The notes below the pieces were generated by a model. It was not told the origin of the DNA, made no database searches, and saw nothing but the letters and a program-made list of their open reading frames with translations. Source: Urophycis tenuis (Eukaryota > Chordata > Actinopteri > Gadiformes > Phycidae). Taken from it: 64,000 nt of DNA. The position numbers were made by a program, and so were the translations under genes. The DNA is taken from contig JAXIVH010000005.1 in the NCBI GenBank assembly GCA_036785325.1, positions 12,731,361 through 12,795,360 of the forward strand. Direction: 5' to 3'. Positions 1 through 13,700 of the stretch are shown here, piece after piece (position 1 is the stretch's first letter; the number at the start of each line of letters is the position of its first letter).

Positions 1-292
1 TAAATGAATACTTTTTCTTGGCTGCTTGTCAGCCAACACAAGCACATCCACAAGCTCACTTTGGACCCTGGTGACTAGTGATGGGCCATTGCTATCTTTT
101 ATGACATTTTATAGGGTAAATGATGAGCCGATTAATCAGAAACGATAACCACCCAATCAGGTAATATTGCCCATAAAAACAATCTAGTGATTTCTCCTCA
201 AATGTCCATTTCCCCCCCTTCAGAAATAATCCCCATAATACTGGGTGACCCTTGGGTCTTCTTGGTGTCGAGAGATTTTTCTGTCCATCGAG

Positions 293-368
<76 letters not shown>

Positions 369-586
369 GTTGATAACGTAGGGTTTGTTGTTTTATGGCT
401 GCTGTGTTTATGTACAGCAGGACATGGGTTCAAGGCTCCTGGCTACTATAGGAAGCACACACACAATCATTCACAGTATACGCTCGCACACACACACCAC
501 ACACACATGCACCTACACACGCACGCGCACACAAACACACACACACACAGACACATCATCACATCATAGATCGACATAGATAGATC

Positions 587-620
<34 letters not shown>

Positions 621-1169
621 CAGACAGATAGTTATATTCACAGATACGTATGCACAGGCACACACACTTTTTGCAGAGCCAAACTTTGTGTTGAAAGGTA
701 TGATTGTAAACGTGCCGAGTGACACAGCTACTGCTACAATATGTCAGCACAGAGTCGCTCACCCAGCAGGCCCTGAACGAGACACATGGCCCCCTCCCAC
801 CATCAAGGTGTTCATGCTGCAGCGTTTTACAGCATTTCCTTGACAACATTTCCTTACGTTACGACTCTGATCAAAGGCCAAGGCAGCACTGCGAACAACA
901 ATAATAAAAAAGCTGATAGTCTATAACAGCAGCCGGGGACGGCCCTGCCCATCTCACTCTGAGCGCGACAGCGGACGGACCTCCAGCCACTACTCTCACC
1001 GCCTCACACTTTGTGCTTCTCAGTTTCACTCCCCCCCCTTCTTCTGCTTGGTGCGGAGGCCAAGGCGCTCGCTAGCTTAACTCGCACTACCTTCCAAGAG
1101 CGCCAGTGGTTCCTCCTGGTTTCGTTCTCTCCCCCTCTCCCGAGCGTCTCTCTCTCTCTCCCTCCTGCC
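1..1169. other. 5' flank of ace2 with microsatellites
   Basis: I see no coding exon here. The stretch holds a (TG)n run at about 295-351 followed by a run of G, a CA-rich block at about 480-550 and a (TAGA)n block at about 571-620. The last 200 bases are pyrimidine-rich and GC-richer and probably contain the ace2 5' untranslated region and promoter, but no clear TATA box was found. Open frames across the CA/TG runs are simple-repeat artefacts. Confidence 0.6.
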
Positions 1170-2340
1170 ATGCGGCCGGGAGCGGGTGTGGCGGCGGCGG
1201 CAGCGCTGCAGCTGCTGCTGGCGGTGCTGACGCCCGGCGCCGGCGCCCAGTTGGACGCGGAGGCCCGGGCGTTCCTGGAGCGCTTCAGCACGGAGGCGTC
1301 GGCCGTCATGTACGAGTACTCCCTGGCGTCGTGGGACTACAACACCAACATCACCGAGGAGAACTCCGACAAAGTGGTACGTGGTCGGCCTGGCCGGGGG
1401 GGGGGGGGGGCAGCCTCGCCGCATCTCTCTCTTCTTCTGCACTTCTTCTGTCCTCCTTCCGTGACCATGTGTGTTTCCTGCATGTTTGACTGTGTGTGTG
1501 TGTGTTTTGTTTTTTTTTACCGCGGCTGCTGTACGGGCCGGGTGTCTTTTGTACAGGAGATGTTTCATCTGACTGAGACTAAACCTGGAAGAACACCGCG
1601 GTTGAATCAAATCAATGCTGTTGTTTTCACTTCGAAATGTGTCAGTTTCCTGCTTCAGGTGAGAAAGCTCACGCGGTTCAACCTTGAAAGCGTGTGTCCC
1701 TGTGTGTTGTGTGCAGTCCGAGAAGGGGGCGGTGTGGTCGGCCTTCTACAGCAACAGGTCCGAGCAGTCGCTGTCCTTCCCCCTGAACGAGGTGGCCGAC
1801 CCGGTCCTCAGGCTCCAGCTCATCTCCCTGCAGGACAAAGGCTCCGGGGCGCTGTCTCCGGACAAGGCCGCTCGCGTAAGACCGCCCGCACGCCTCTGCC
1901 GCCGCCGGCTTTGCGCTGATGTTGGTCAGGACACGGCCCAGTGGGCTGCATTTATATTGCGCTTTTTAGAAACCTGTGACCACTCAAAACGCTTCGCGAG
2001 TAGGGCCTCACGTTCACCCATTCACGCGCCCATTTATTCGCACGCATTCACATGCACATTGGAACACTGAGGCCGGTGAGGGCCGCGCACGCTGCCCCCC
2101 CCCCGCCAGTCTTTGGCTCTTTGGGTTGTAGTCATTGGCCTGTGAGTGCATGCAGACATCACCCAGGAACACAGGAAGGCCGGGGTGATCCATGTCCTGT
2201 GAACTGCGCGAATTGAGTGTCTGGTTCCTCCTGCCCTCCTGTTGTTTCAGGCCTTCTAGTTTCTATGCGGTCTGTTTTTAATAAATAATATTTTTTGAGC
2301 TTGGGCTTTTGAGCTGATTAAGGACCTTCTAATATACATA

Positions 2341-2390
<50 letters not shown>

Positions 2391-3918
2391 TAATACTATT
2401 CATGTTCATAATGAAACGATATAATTATGAATGATATTATTACTGATTCATTACAAATTGATGTACTTATTATTGTAATATTTGTACTGTGGTGTTATTG
2501 TGTTGAACTCCATCTCAAAGCATCCAGAGAAACCCACCGGTGAGCTGTTTGTGTCTCCCAGCTGTCGCAGGTGCTGAGTGAGATGAGCACCATCTACAGC
2601 ACGGCCACCGTGTGCCTGAAGGACAAGCCGCTGGACTGCGGGACTTTGGAACCAGGTAGGCCTCTGCTCTGACCACACAGCACACGTGAGCTTATCATGA
2701 ACACACCTGAGAGTCAGAGAGTCACCCCCCCCCCCCCCCCCCCCCCCCCCACCCCCCTCCCCACTACCTGAGTGACAGACAATACTAAAACCATCAAAGC
2801 CCCCCGATAGACAAAACGATAATGTGTTTTTTTCTGAATGTGTGGCGATTAGTTTTTTTTGTTCACAATAAAAGTTAATAAAGTAAAGTATTATCGTAAG
2901 GCAATAATTTCATACAGTTGATGTTATATTGTACAATATGTCGTATAATCATTGTGTGAAGTGTGATTTCATATTTCATTTTGAATCAAAGGTTCTGGAC
3001 AAATACTCTACATTGTATGTATATTTCATACATTATTCGTCTTTATCACAAAGTCTCCCCATCAGATGGAAAGAAAGAATGAATGACAGAGAGGGACATA
3101 AGAAATAAAGAGAGAGACGAGAGTAAAATTACAGGAGAAAAACGAGGGAGAGAGAAAGAGAGACAAAATAAATATATATGTCAAAGTCAAAGTCATGGCA
3201 AGACATACAAAGGAATCGAGAGTACGTTTCTCACCCTCCCACGGTGAAACAGATAAAGTGCACAGGCACAACAGACAGGACAAGACATTTCTAATACTAA
3301 AAGTAAACAAAAAGATTAAAAAAAGAGTAGAACGAACAGAAGAAGAAAGAACAATACAGACAATAAGGAATTTACTGGTGGTGGGAATTTACTGGTAATA
3401 CTGATAATAGTAATAATAATAATAAAAGTGCAAAAGGACAATAGTGCAAGAGACAGATGACAGATTGTCGGGTGGGGGGGGGGGAGGATGTGGCTGGGGT
3501 GAGTGAGGGGAGAGAATTTAACCTCCTGACAGCTTCATGTATGAAGCTTTTGGTCATTCTGGTGGTGTGACCACGGAGGCTCCTATACCTTCTACCAGAA
3601 GGCAGGAGGCTAAACAGACTGTGTGCGGGGTGGCTGGTGTCGCTCACCATCGAGGTCGCTTTCCGGGTGAGGCGGATGGTGTATGTGTCCTACAAAGAAG
3701 GGTGTGGGTCACCAATGATCTTAGCAGGGTGCGTTGCAGTGGTTTCCTGCTGTGTTCGGTGTAGCTACCGCCCCACACAGTGATGCAGCTGAACAGGATG
3801 CTTTCAATGGTGTCCCGGTAGAATGTTTTCAGCATGGGTATGGGAGCCTTAGCTCGCTTAAGCTTGCGGAGGAAGTAGAGGCGCCGCTGGGCTTATATAT
3901 ATACATATATATATACTG

Positions 3919-3962
<44 letters not shown>

Positions 3963-5499
3963 AAACGATTAAAGTGGAAGGAGCAGACCTTCAGAGAGAC
4001 TGACCGGGCTGACGAGGGGGGTCTGTCAAACCCAGGTCTGGAGAAGGTGATGTCTGACAACCAGAACCACGACTACGCTGCGCGCGCCCACGTGTGGGAG
4101 GGCTGGCGGCGCGTGGTGGGGAAGAGGATGAGGCCGCTGTACGAAGACTACGTGGATCTGAAGAACGAGGCGGCCAAGCTGAATGGTAAGCTCAGCGCCG
4201 CCGGAGTTTGGGGCCTCCGTGGTCGTCCGCACGGCGCCGGCGTGGTCGTGTTGTTGGGCACAACCTAGATGTGGCTTTTCGTCATAATATATTCTTCTCC
4301 ACACCAAATGTGTGCAATTAGTGGAGGCTAAATGACGGCACCTCGACATTTCATTCTAAAGGAAATGTCTACTTCCCTATGGCTGTGCTAAGTATTTTCC
4401 ATTTTTGTAAACTTTATACTTTTTGAGATATTTGCGATTAAAAATGCAAAAAACTCAGAGATAACACTGAGTTAACACCCAATGATCACAGGCATTCCTC
4501 TGCACAAGTAATTCCTTGCGTGGAATTCCATTTTCTACCTTTCTGACCTTTGAACCGTCACCTTCACCGACATGAAGTGGGATGGGCAACGGGAATGGAA
4601 AAATACAAGCAATCAGGCTCGTGCTCTGACTAACGCTGAATCCTGACGTGGATTCAGACCGTCTGGGACTCTCCGAGGTTCCTGGCTTCAGCCGGTCCCT
4701 CCTCTTCATCTTCTCTTATCACCTGTGTTGCCTCCAAACTCCCTGGATAGACCCCGCCCCCCCCCTCCCCAGAGAGTCGTCTCATTAAACATGGCTTGTG
4801 GGTGCCCTTGTCCTCCTGTTCTGCGAGAGTCAAATCCATCTGACTCATAAGTGCAGACTGGATATTGAAATTGTGTTTGAATTATTATTGTTATTGATTT
4901 AACTCAATAACAATAATAACTAAGTATTGTTATATTGTATTCATTGTGGTAGTACTATATCGAAATTATCTTTTGTTCATCAATCTTTCTCTCAAATGTA
5001 TGTCATTTGGTGTATGCTTTCGTCCAAAGTGTTTTACAATACCGTGGGCCTTAGTGGAATGGAACTCATAACCCTGGCAATGTTAATGCCTTACTCTGCA
5101 GTTGAGCCATACAACACCGCAGTAATAGTAGCATAGGTAGCCCTTTATCGGAAACCGGTCTTTAGTGGTGTCATGAGGGCAAAAGGAAGGTGCTTTTCCG
5201 GACTGTATAAATAGATTAACAGGGTCAGCCTTTGGTCAGGCGTGAATAGACAAGAAAGAAGACTGTAGTATGACATCATATCCTGTCCGGCAGGAAGTGC
5301 TGATTGTCAGATTTTTTTTTGTCAGCTGTTTTCATAGTTTTTTATATTTTTTTTTTATAGGAAGGAACTGAGTTATGTGATTACAAAATCAAATTCCTCT
5401 CTGTCTCTCTCACACTGTCCTTCTCCGCCCACACACACGCACACGCACACACACACACACACACGCACACGCACACACACGCACACGCACACGCACACG

Positions 5500-5531
<32 letters not shown>

Positions 5532-7178
5532 CGCACAGGCTTTGAGGACTACGGAGCGTACTGGCGATACAACTACGAGACCATCGGGGAAGAGCACCCC
5601 TACAATTACACCCGGGACGAGCTGATGAGCGACGTCCGCTCCATATACCAGCAGGTCAGTGGCCGGTCTCCAGGGTTCTGGGTTCGTCCTGTGTGAAGAT
5701 GTCACACCTCGTGTGATGCCCTCTCTCACCGTAAACTGCCTCTCACAGTGAAGAGGGAAGGCGTGAAACTATCCAATCAAAGACCAGGGGATGATTAGTG
5801 ATTCAGGACACGGGGGGTTAGCATCCTACTCTAGTGATTAGCAGTACAGAGTCAGGACATGGGCATTAGCATCCTACTCTAGTGATTAGCAGTACAGAGT
5901 CAGGACATGGGCATTAGCATCCTACTCTAGTGATTAGCAGTACAGAGTCAGGACATGGGCATTAGCATCCTACTCTAGTGATTAGCAGTACAGAGTCAGG
6001 ACATGGGGGTTAGCATCCTACTCTAGTGATTAGCATACTCTAGTGATTAGCAGTACAGAGTCAGGACACAGAGGTTAGCACCCTACTCTTGGCCCCATGG
6101 GGTCTTTAGCAACCATAGGGAGTCAGGATCTCGGTGTAAAGTCTCAGTATATTTGATATTTATTGTGCACAGGAACTATGCACAATCTATTCGTCATATT
6201 ATTCTTCTTCACACCAAATTTCTGCATTTAATGGAAGCTAAACGACTGAACCTCGAGAATTCCTCAAGTGGTGGAATTACATTTTCTAGTTTCTGGTTGG
6301 GATCGTTGATCTGGCCTTTAGCCACCAGAGCAGTTGGGAAAGCCTCTGCGTGTCCAGGTCTGCGTGGTCCAGTCCTCTGCCGGTTTCTGTTGACACTCCT
6401 CTTGATGAAGGATCAGCTGATCACGGTGTCTCTGCCTCTCCAGATCCTGCCCCTGTACAAGGAGCTCCATTCATACGTGAGATCCCGGCTGATGAAGGTC
6501 TACCCCGGCTACATCAACTCGGAGGGCCCCCTGCCTGCCCACCTGCTGGGTACGTAGCGGCTGCCCCCATCGCAGGCGCTTTCGGTGACCACCACTCTCT
6601 CCACTGCGACTGACGGCAAACGGGGCGGCAGTAGCTCAGTGGGTAGAGCGGGTGGACAGAGCGGGTCGTCCACTAACCGTAGGGTCAGCGGTTCGATCCA
6701 CTCGATCCCCACTTCCAAAACTGTCTGCATGTCGAAGGGTCCTTGAGCAAGACACTGAACCCTGACTTGCTCCCTGGGTGCCGAACACAGTAGCCCAATG
6801 CTCCTATGTACCATAGGATGGGTCAAATGCAGAGAACAAATTTCATTCCCATATCTAAAAAAATACTGAGATGGACCAATAAAGACCAAATAAATTGATT
6901 GCTATTACACACATTCATGCAATGTGTTTGCAATGTAGGTTCACATATCTTACATTGCTTCAGTTCCTAGTTTGTTTGCTTCAGGACAGGAACTGAAACA
7001 GTACTGTTGAAATGTGGACACATTTTGAGTGTTCCAGGCAGCCATTACAGGGACTGTTCTGTTGTCTTTCCAGGGGATATGTGGGGTCGATTCTGGACCA
7101 ACCTGTACCCAATCTCTGTGCCTTACCCTCACAAGCCTGACATTGATGTCAGCAAGGCAATGGTGGAACAGGTAAATA

Positions 7179-7243
<65 letters not shown>

Positions 7244-10200
7244 TGAAGAGCTATTTCTTAGGTGATACACATGATTAGAGCTGCACAGTGAGACCAATGG
7301 GATTGACTGTGTAGGTATGTCTTGCCCTGATTCCTTTATAATATGGTGGACGAAAGGAACACAAATGCAATATGAAACAAATTAAATACAAGAATCGGTT
7401 ATACAAAGACGTTTTTTTTCAAGATTTTAGTAAATGAATGGAGGTTGATCAATAAGTGTGTGTATGAAGTACTTAGAGAACAGTTTCAAGAATGGGTGCT
7501 ACGTGGACTCAAACAAGGACCTTGTGTGATGCTTGCAGAACTGGGAGGAGGAGCGCATGTTCAGAGAGGCGGAGAAGTTCTTCATGTCCGTGGGCCTCTA
7601 CAAGATGGACCCGGACTTCTGGAACAAGTCCATGCTGGTGAAGCCCAACGACGGCCGCAAGGTGGTCTGTCACCCCACCGCTTGGGATATGGGGAACGGA
7701 AAGGACTACAGGTATACAGACAAACACACACACACGTACACACACAAGTAGATATCGGCATAGATCATCATGTACACAAACATGTAGATAAACATATAGA
7801 CACACACTCACACATACATAGATACAGACAGAGAAAGGTACATTCGCACACACACACACACATGCACATGTGCAAAGCATGTGTCTGGATGAATATCCAT
7901 TCGAAGATAGATCCCTAACCCCATGATACTGAATGTTAGAATATCACGTTGTGGTATATAGAACCTCAGAGATAAGACTCAGTGTGGATCTGTGAATCAG
8001 CATTATGAACGTTCACTTCCTGTAGTGCCACTAGGTCGTAAATAATGATAACAGAACACTGACACAGAGGTTAGGATAAGGACACTCGATAAGGATAAAA
8101 TATTACAAGAAGGGTACATTAATTAACCATTAATTGTCCCAAGTTAATTAAGTAATAGTATTATCATATTAATTAACATTAGTATAGGGGTTAGGGTAAG
8201 AGGGTACATAATAAAAAAATACCTTAGTTTACATGAACACCATTACCTTAGTTTAGATGAATACCATTAGCAAACATGAACACCATTAGTAAATTATAAC
8301 AAAACCATTAGTTAGCTGTTAATTTATCTTTAAGTCTTATTACGGCATTAGCTAATGTTAATTAATGTACCCTTACTATAAACTGTTGCCCATGAAAGTT
8401 ATCTGCTTTTGCCAATAGAATCTGTGTAGGATAGGATGTATGAGATGTGCACAAAGTTCTGATTGGACATTGTAAATGGATCCGTTTTGGTGTTACCGTG
8501 GAGATGATTGAATATAGGTGTAGAATGTAGACATGGGTATGTGTGTGTAAATCCACCACACACAAAACAACATCAGCACCTCCATGTTGTGGCATGCTTA
8601 CGATGTCGCCGCCAATGCAATACATATTCTGTCATCCCCAGGATCAAGATGTGCAGCAAGGTGAACATGGAGGACTTCCTGACTGCGCACCACGAGATGG
8701 GCCACAACCAGTACCAGATGGCCTACCAGAACCTGTCCTACCTGCTCCGCGATGGGGCCAACGAGGGCTTCCACGAGGCGGTGGGCGAGATCATGTCCCT
8801 GTCGGCGGCCACACCCAAACACCTGCAGGCCCTGGGGCTCCTGCCCGATAACTTCACCTCGGACAGAGGTAGGAGGACGCCAACCCCCACAGATCTTTAA
8901 TGACATGTAGATAAAACGAGGATTTACCCTCTGGATATATGACGCTATGCTAAATGACGCTACGCTAAAGACTAAATATGTGAATAGAATGTGTTCTGGT
9001 TTATGACCGTGTTGTCTTGACCAACTGTCCATGATAGCTGTTGTAGGTTCCACTGGGGGTTTAGTTGAGGGCAGTGGTTCTAAAGTGAACACTAAAACCA
9101 AAAAAAAGCGTGAGGAAAGGAGGCGGTGGATAAGGTGTGAGCATCGTAGGGAACAGTGATGACTGCAGAACAAAGGCATGCAGGCATGGAGATAAAGAGG
9201 GCAGATATGGAATCTTTGGTTCATATAATTTAATGGCTTGGTTGGACTCTATCACATCGGCTTATCTCCATCTTGTTCCTAACTCAGTCATGTCATTCAT
9301 GTCCCGGGTGTAAAAAAGATGCATAAAAAAACACACCTTAGTCATGCATGGTTTCAATTATACAGTGTCTCAAAACATGGACGAATTGCGTACAAGTGAT
9401 GTTCTGTCTCACTCTCAATATGCTTTCCTCTTGAGTCAAAAGGTCCTGTAATTTATTTTCGTTTTGTTTTGAACCCCCTTATTTGTAAAAAAAATAAATA
9501 AATAAATAAATAAAATAAAAAATAAATAAATAAATAAATAAATTTAAAAAAAGAAAAGAAAAAAAAGAAGAATAAATAAATAAATAAGGGGAATTTAAAG
9601 AGGGTTAAACCTCTATACAGCACTGCACCTGTTGTAGCGCAACCATTTACTCCATGAAAAAAAAAATCAGATCAGACTAGATTTTTTCTAGTCATATTAT
9701 TCTAGTCTGCCTTTGCACCCCCTCCCGGCGGAAAGACGACGGCAACCGGCGTCTGAAAATGATGTAGCTGTAACTGTACAACTGATCGGGTCAACTATGT
9801 AATTGTCGGTGGGCTACACGTATCGTTACGCAAACGCTATTGTCCATAACCGAGGTGTGTTTGCTGTTGCGGTCCAGAGACGGAGATCAACTTCCTGATG
9901 AAGCAGGCTCTGACCATCGTAGCCACGCTGCCCTTCACCTACATGCTGGAGGAGTGGCGCTGGCAAGTGTTCCAGAACAAAATACCCAAAGCCGAATGGA
10001 TGAAGCGCTGGTGGGAGATGAAGTACGTGGACACACACGTGTGTGTGTATGTGTGTGCGTGTGCGTATGTGTGGGGGGATTTCTTGAGAATCCGTTGAGC
10101 GATTGTCTGCCTAATCGTTTGATGATCGCGTGTGATCGTTTAGTGTCTTTTTTATATCAGGCCTATAATTCGATTCAAAGTCCTCCAGTCGTCATACAGC

Positions 10201-10749
10201 GTCAATGTCAACCTAACGACGTCGACATTCCCGTAAACCGCCGCTAGGTGTCAATGTTGACGCGTGAAATGTCTCCTCATCCAACCAGACGCGAGCTGGT
10301 CGGCGTGGTGGAGCCAATACCACATGATGAGACGTACTGCGACCCCCCGGCTCTGTTCCACGTCTCAGGAGACTACTCCTTCATAAGGTACTCCTTCTAT
10401 TACTGCTGGTTCTCAAAGCATGAGAACGGGATTGCTTCATTTTATAGAATAAAGAAGTGGCAAAGATGTGATTGTTATTTTATCACTGTTTATCCAGGTT
10501 AAATGTAAGAGTTTAATACATGAACTACTATGTGTGAAGATCTAAATATGCATTTATCTGGGGCTCTGGAACAGATTGATCCAGTGAAAATTCATTCTTA
10601 TTGGGAAAATCGTTAAAGTTTTCAAACAAGTCACAATCTAAATTCAAGTATCGAGGTTTCACAGTATGTGTTAATATTCAGAAATATGTTTGCGTGTGTG
10701 TGTGCATATCTCTGCATGAATGTGTATGTCTGCATGTGTGAATACCTCT

Positions 10750-10789
<40 letters not shown>

Positions 10790-13700
10790 ACATTTCTCTG
10801 CATGTGTTTGTGCATCTCTGCATGTGTGTGTGTGGAACAGGTACTTCACCAGGACTATCTACCAGTTCCAGTTCCAGAAGGCTCTGTGTAATGCATCAGG
10901 TCACAAAGGTGAGCTCTTCACCTGTGACATCACCAACTCCAAAGACGCTGGGGGCAAACTCAGGTATGGATCTGCAGTGGAAGGAGTTGCACTGGTTGTA
11001 GTAGTAGCATCTTATAGTGCGAGAATTAGTAGTGTTGTTGTCAGTATTGTTAGTAGAATTATCAGTGGTAGTAGTTGTAGTACAATGATATCTTCTACTG
11101 GTAGGAGCATGCTGGAACTAGGCAGGTCCCAGGCGTGGACCAGAGCGCTGCATATGATCTCTGAAGACTACAAGATGGACGCCAGTCCACTCCTGGAGTA
11201 CTTCAAAACCCTCCATGATTGGCTGATAAAAGAGAACCAGGAGCACAACAGAAGAGTGGGCTGGGAGAAGCAGATGGACCCCTGTGAGTTCCAATGCCTG
11301 CCACTCATCTCAAATGTATTGGTTGAACATGTGCTTTGTGTTTGACATTGCTCACATCCAATCAGATTGTAGCAATGGCAAAAACATTTTTTGTAAGCCA
11401 ATCACAAAACATTCCACGTTGTGGTACGCTTACACCCGAAGTTAGCCCCTGATATTACTATTGTGAGGGAAGTCGTGGGTAGTATTTACCAAACCTTTGG
11501 TGAACATTCAACAACTGAATCTCGTAACCTGAATCTTTAGGTTAATAGATGGTACAGAGCAGTGTAAAAATACCCTTTAAATGTGTTCTCATTTTGTATG
11601 GTGAATTCTAATTAAGCTGATGAATACTGGCTCCAAATATAGCACTGCTATATATTTATATATCTATATATTTACCATGGACAAAACAGGTAACAAGGAC
11701 CACATTCTGATGTGTGAAGTGTATTGACGACTGTCCTCCGCTGTGTGTTGGTAGACTCAGAATATGGCATCAAAGTGCGGATCAGTTTGAAAGCTGCCTT
11801 GGGTGAAAATGCTGTAAGTATCTGTCTCTGGATTCAATGACTAACCCCTACCTGCTCATTAAAGACCTTTCTGTACGCTCTAACCCCTACCTGCTCATTA
11901 AAGACCTGTCTCTGTACTGTCCACCCCCTACCTGCTCATTGAAGACTTATACTGTCTAACCCCTACCTGCACCTTAATGACCTGTCTCTACTATGTAACC
12001 CCTACCTTCTCATTAAGGACCTGTCTACCTACTGTCCCACCCCTACCTGCTTCTTAGTTCCCAGTTTCTGTATTGTCTAACCCCTACCTGCTCCTTGATT
12101 ACAAGTCTCTAACCCCTACCTGCTCATTAATGACCTGTCTCTGTACTGTGTAACCCCTGCCTGCTTCTTAATGACATGTGTCTATACTCACCTGTGTCTG
12201 CAGTATTCATGGAATGCCAATGAGCTATACCTGTTCAAGACCAACATCGCGTACGCCATGAGACAGTACTACACCAGCCATAAGAACAGCACTCCTGCCT
12301 TCACGTCAGTATAACTCATTTCAATATATACAGTACATACTATTTATCACAAGCGACATACAGTCACTTTTAGATACAGGTCATTAAGGAGCAGGTAAGC
12401 ATCATGGACATTGTGGTTTGGACCCACACACTCTTGACCGGGAGTCAAACCACGAATAAATCACACTTAACCACTACCACAAGTCAAACCACGACTAAAG
12501 CACGCCTACTCCTGTTCCTCCTTACTCAACAGGAGGAGCTGTGGGCGTCCTAATCTGTCAAACACAATAGTGAGACTTACCTCGTTAGTTTAGCTTTCTC
12601 TTAATCAAGTAGGGCGGAATGCTTTTTTGTTTAAATCTACATTTTAAATGTGTGAGTCACAGATTTGTAGCTCTAATAAACCTTTACCTTGGTGTTTATT
12701 TCTTCACGCTTGTCCCTGTAATAAACAATACCGTATTCGCAGTCGCGCACGAAAAGCACCTTTTATACGAATACGAGTTTGGCAGCTTGATTGCTTGAGA
12801 TGACGCGGTGACCGATGATCGTTCGTCCCGCCCGTGTCTTCTCGCTCCCATCCTAACTGTGTGGCCGGCGCGTGTTTCAGGGCGGAGGACATTGTCACCT
12901 ACAATGAAACCCCCAGAATCTCCTTCTACTTCTTGGTGGCCGAGCCGTCCAGCCCCTCGCTGTTCGTCCGGCGGGAGGAGGTGGAGGCGGCCGTACGGTG
13001 AGGATGACGGCGTACCCTGCGCGGGTACGCCGCTAACTTGTTGTGGTGACTTTCTTGTACTTGTAATGTACTCTTTGTAAGTCGCTTTGGATAGAGGTGT
13101 CTGCTACATGCCCTGAAGGCATGTAGCAGACAAGGAGGACCTGACATTACCGCCCTCGTGTTTCACCAACATGACTCCGTTTGATTCATCTCTGTAGCAT
13201 CTGATGATGCTCCTGCAGTGAAACATGCATGCGCATGTTTGCCACAGTGGGCAAACTTGATTACAAATCAGATTTTTTTGTAGTCGAACACGTCTTTGAT
13301 CTTAGATTTTTGTTTGCCCGCAACTGCTTTGGATTTTAGCCAGCAACACATGTAGTTGTATCGATTAGTGTTACTTTTCTCAAATTACTTTTGAATTGCA
13401 GTAATCTTGTAATGCAATAAGTTACTCTTATATGAATATTACCCAATACTGCTTATGGCTTTTTCCTTAGAATTAAGTAACATAACATGAATGAACATAG
13501 CTGTAACGTTAATTAAAGTTCAATACATCAACATGTCAGTGAACCTTTGTCACATAGATTTTCACCATCAATGGTGCTGAAGACGCAATTTCATGTCATC
13601 AAATGTAATCTTTGGGTTTGTTATAATTGAGAGAACTCTAGTGGCAGAAATTACATATTATACCTTTAAAAACCATTTATTTTATGGTATTTGACTTTTA

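Noticed and set aside
187..569. Open frames rich in Val/Cys or Thr/His
   Set aside because: They are translations of (TG)n and (CA)n microsatellites; the same holds for frames near 5400, 7200, 10700 and 63850.
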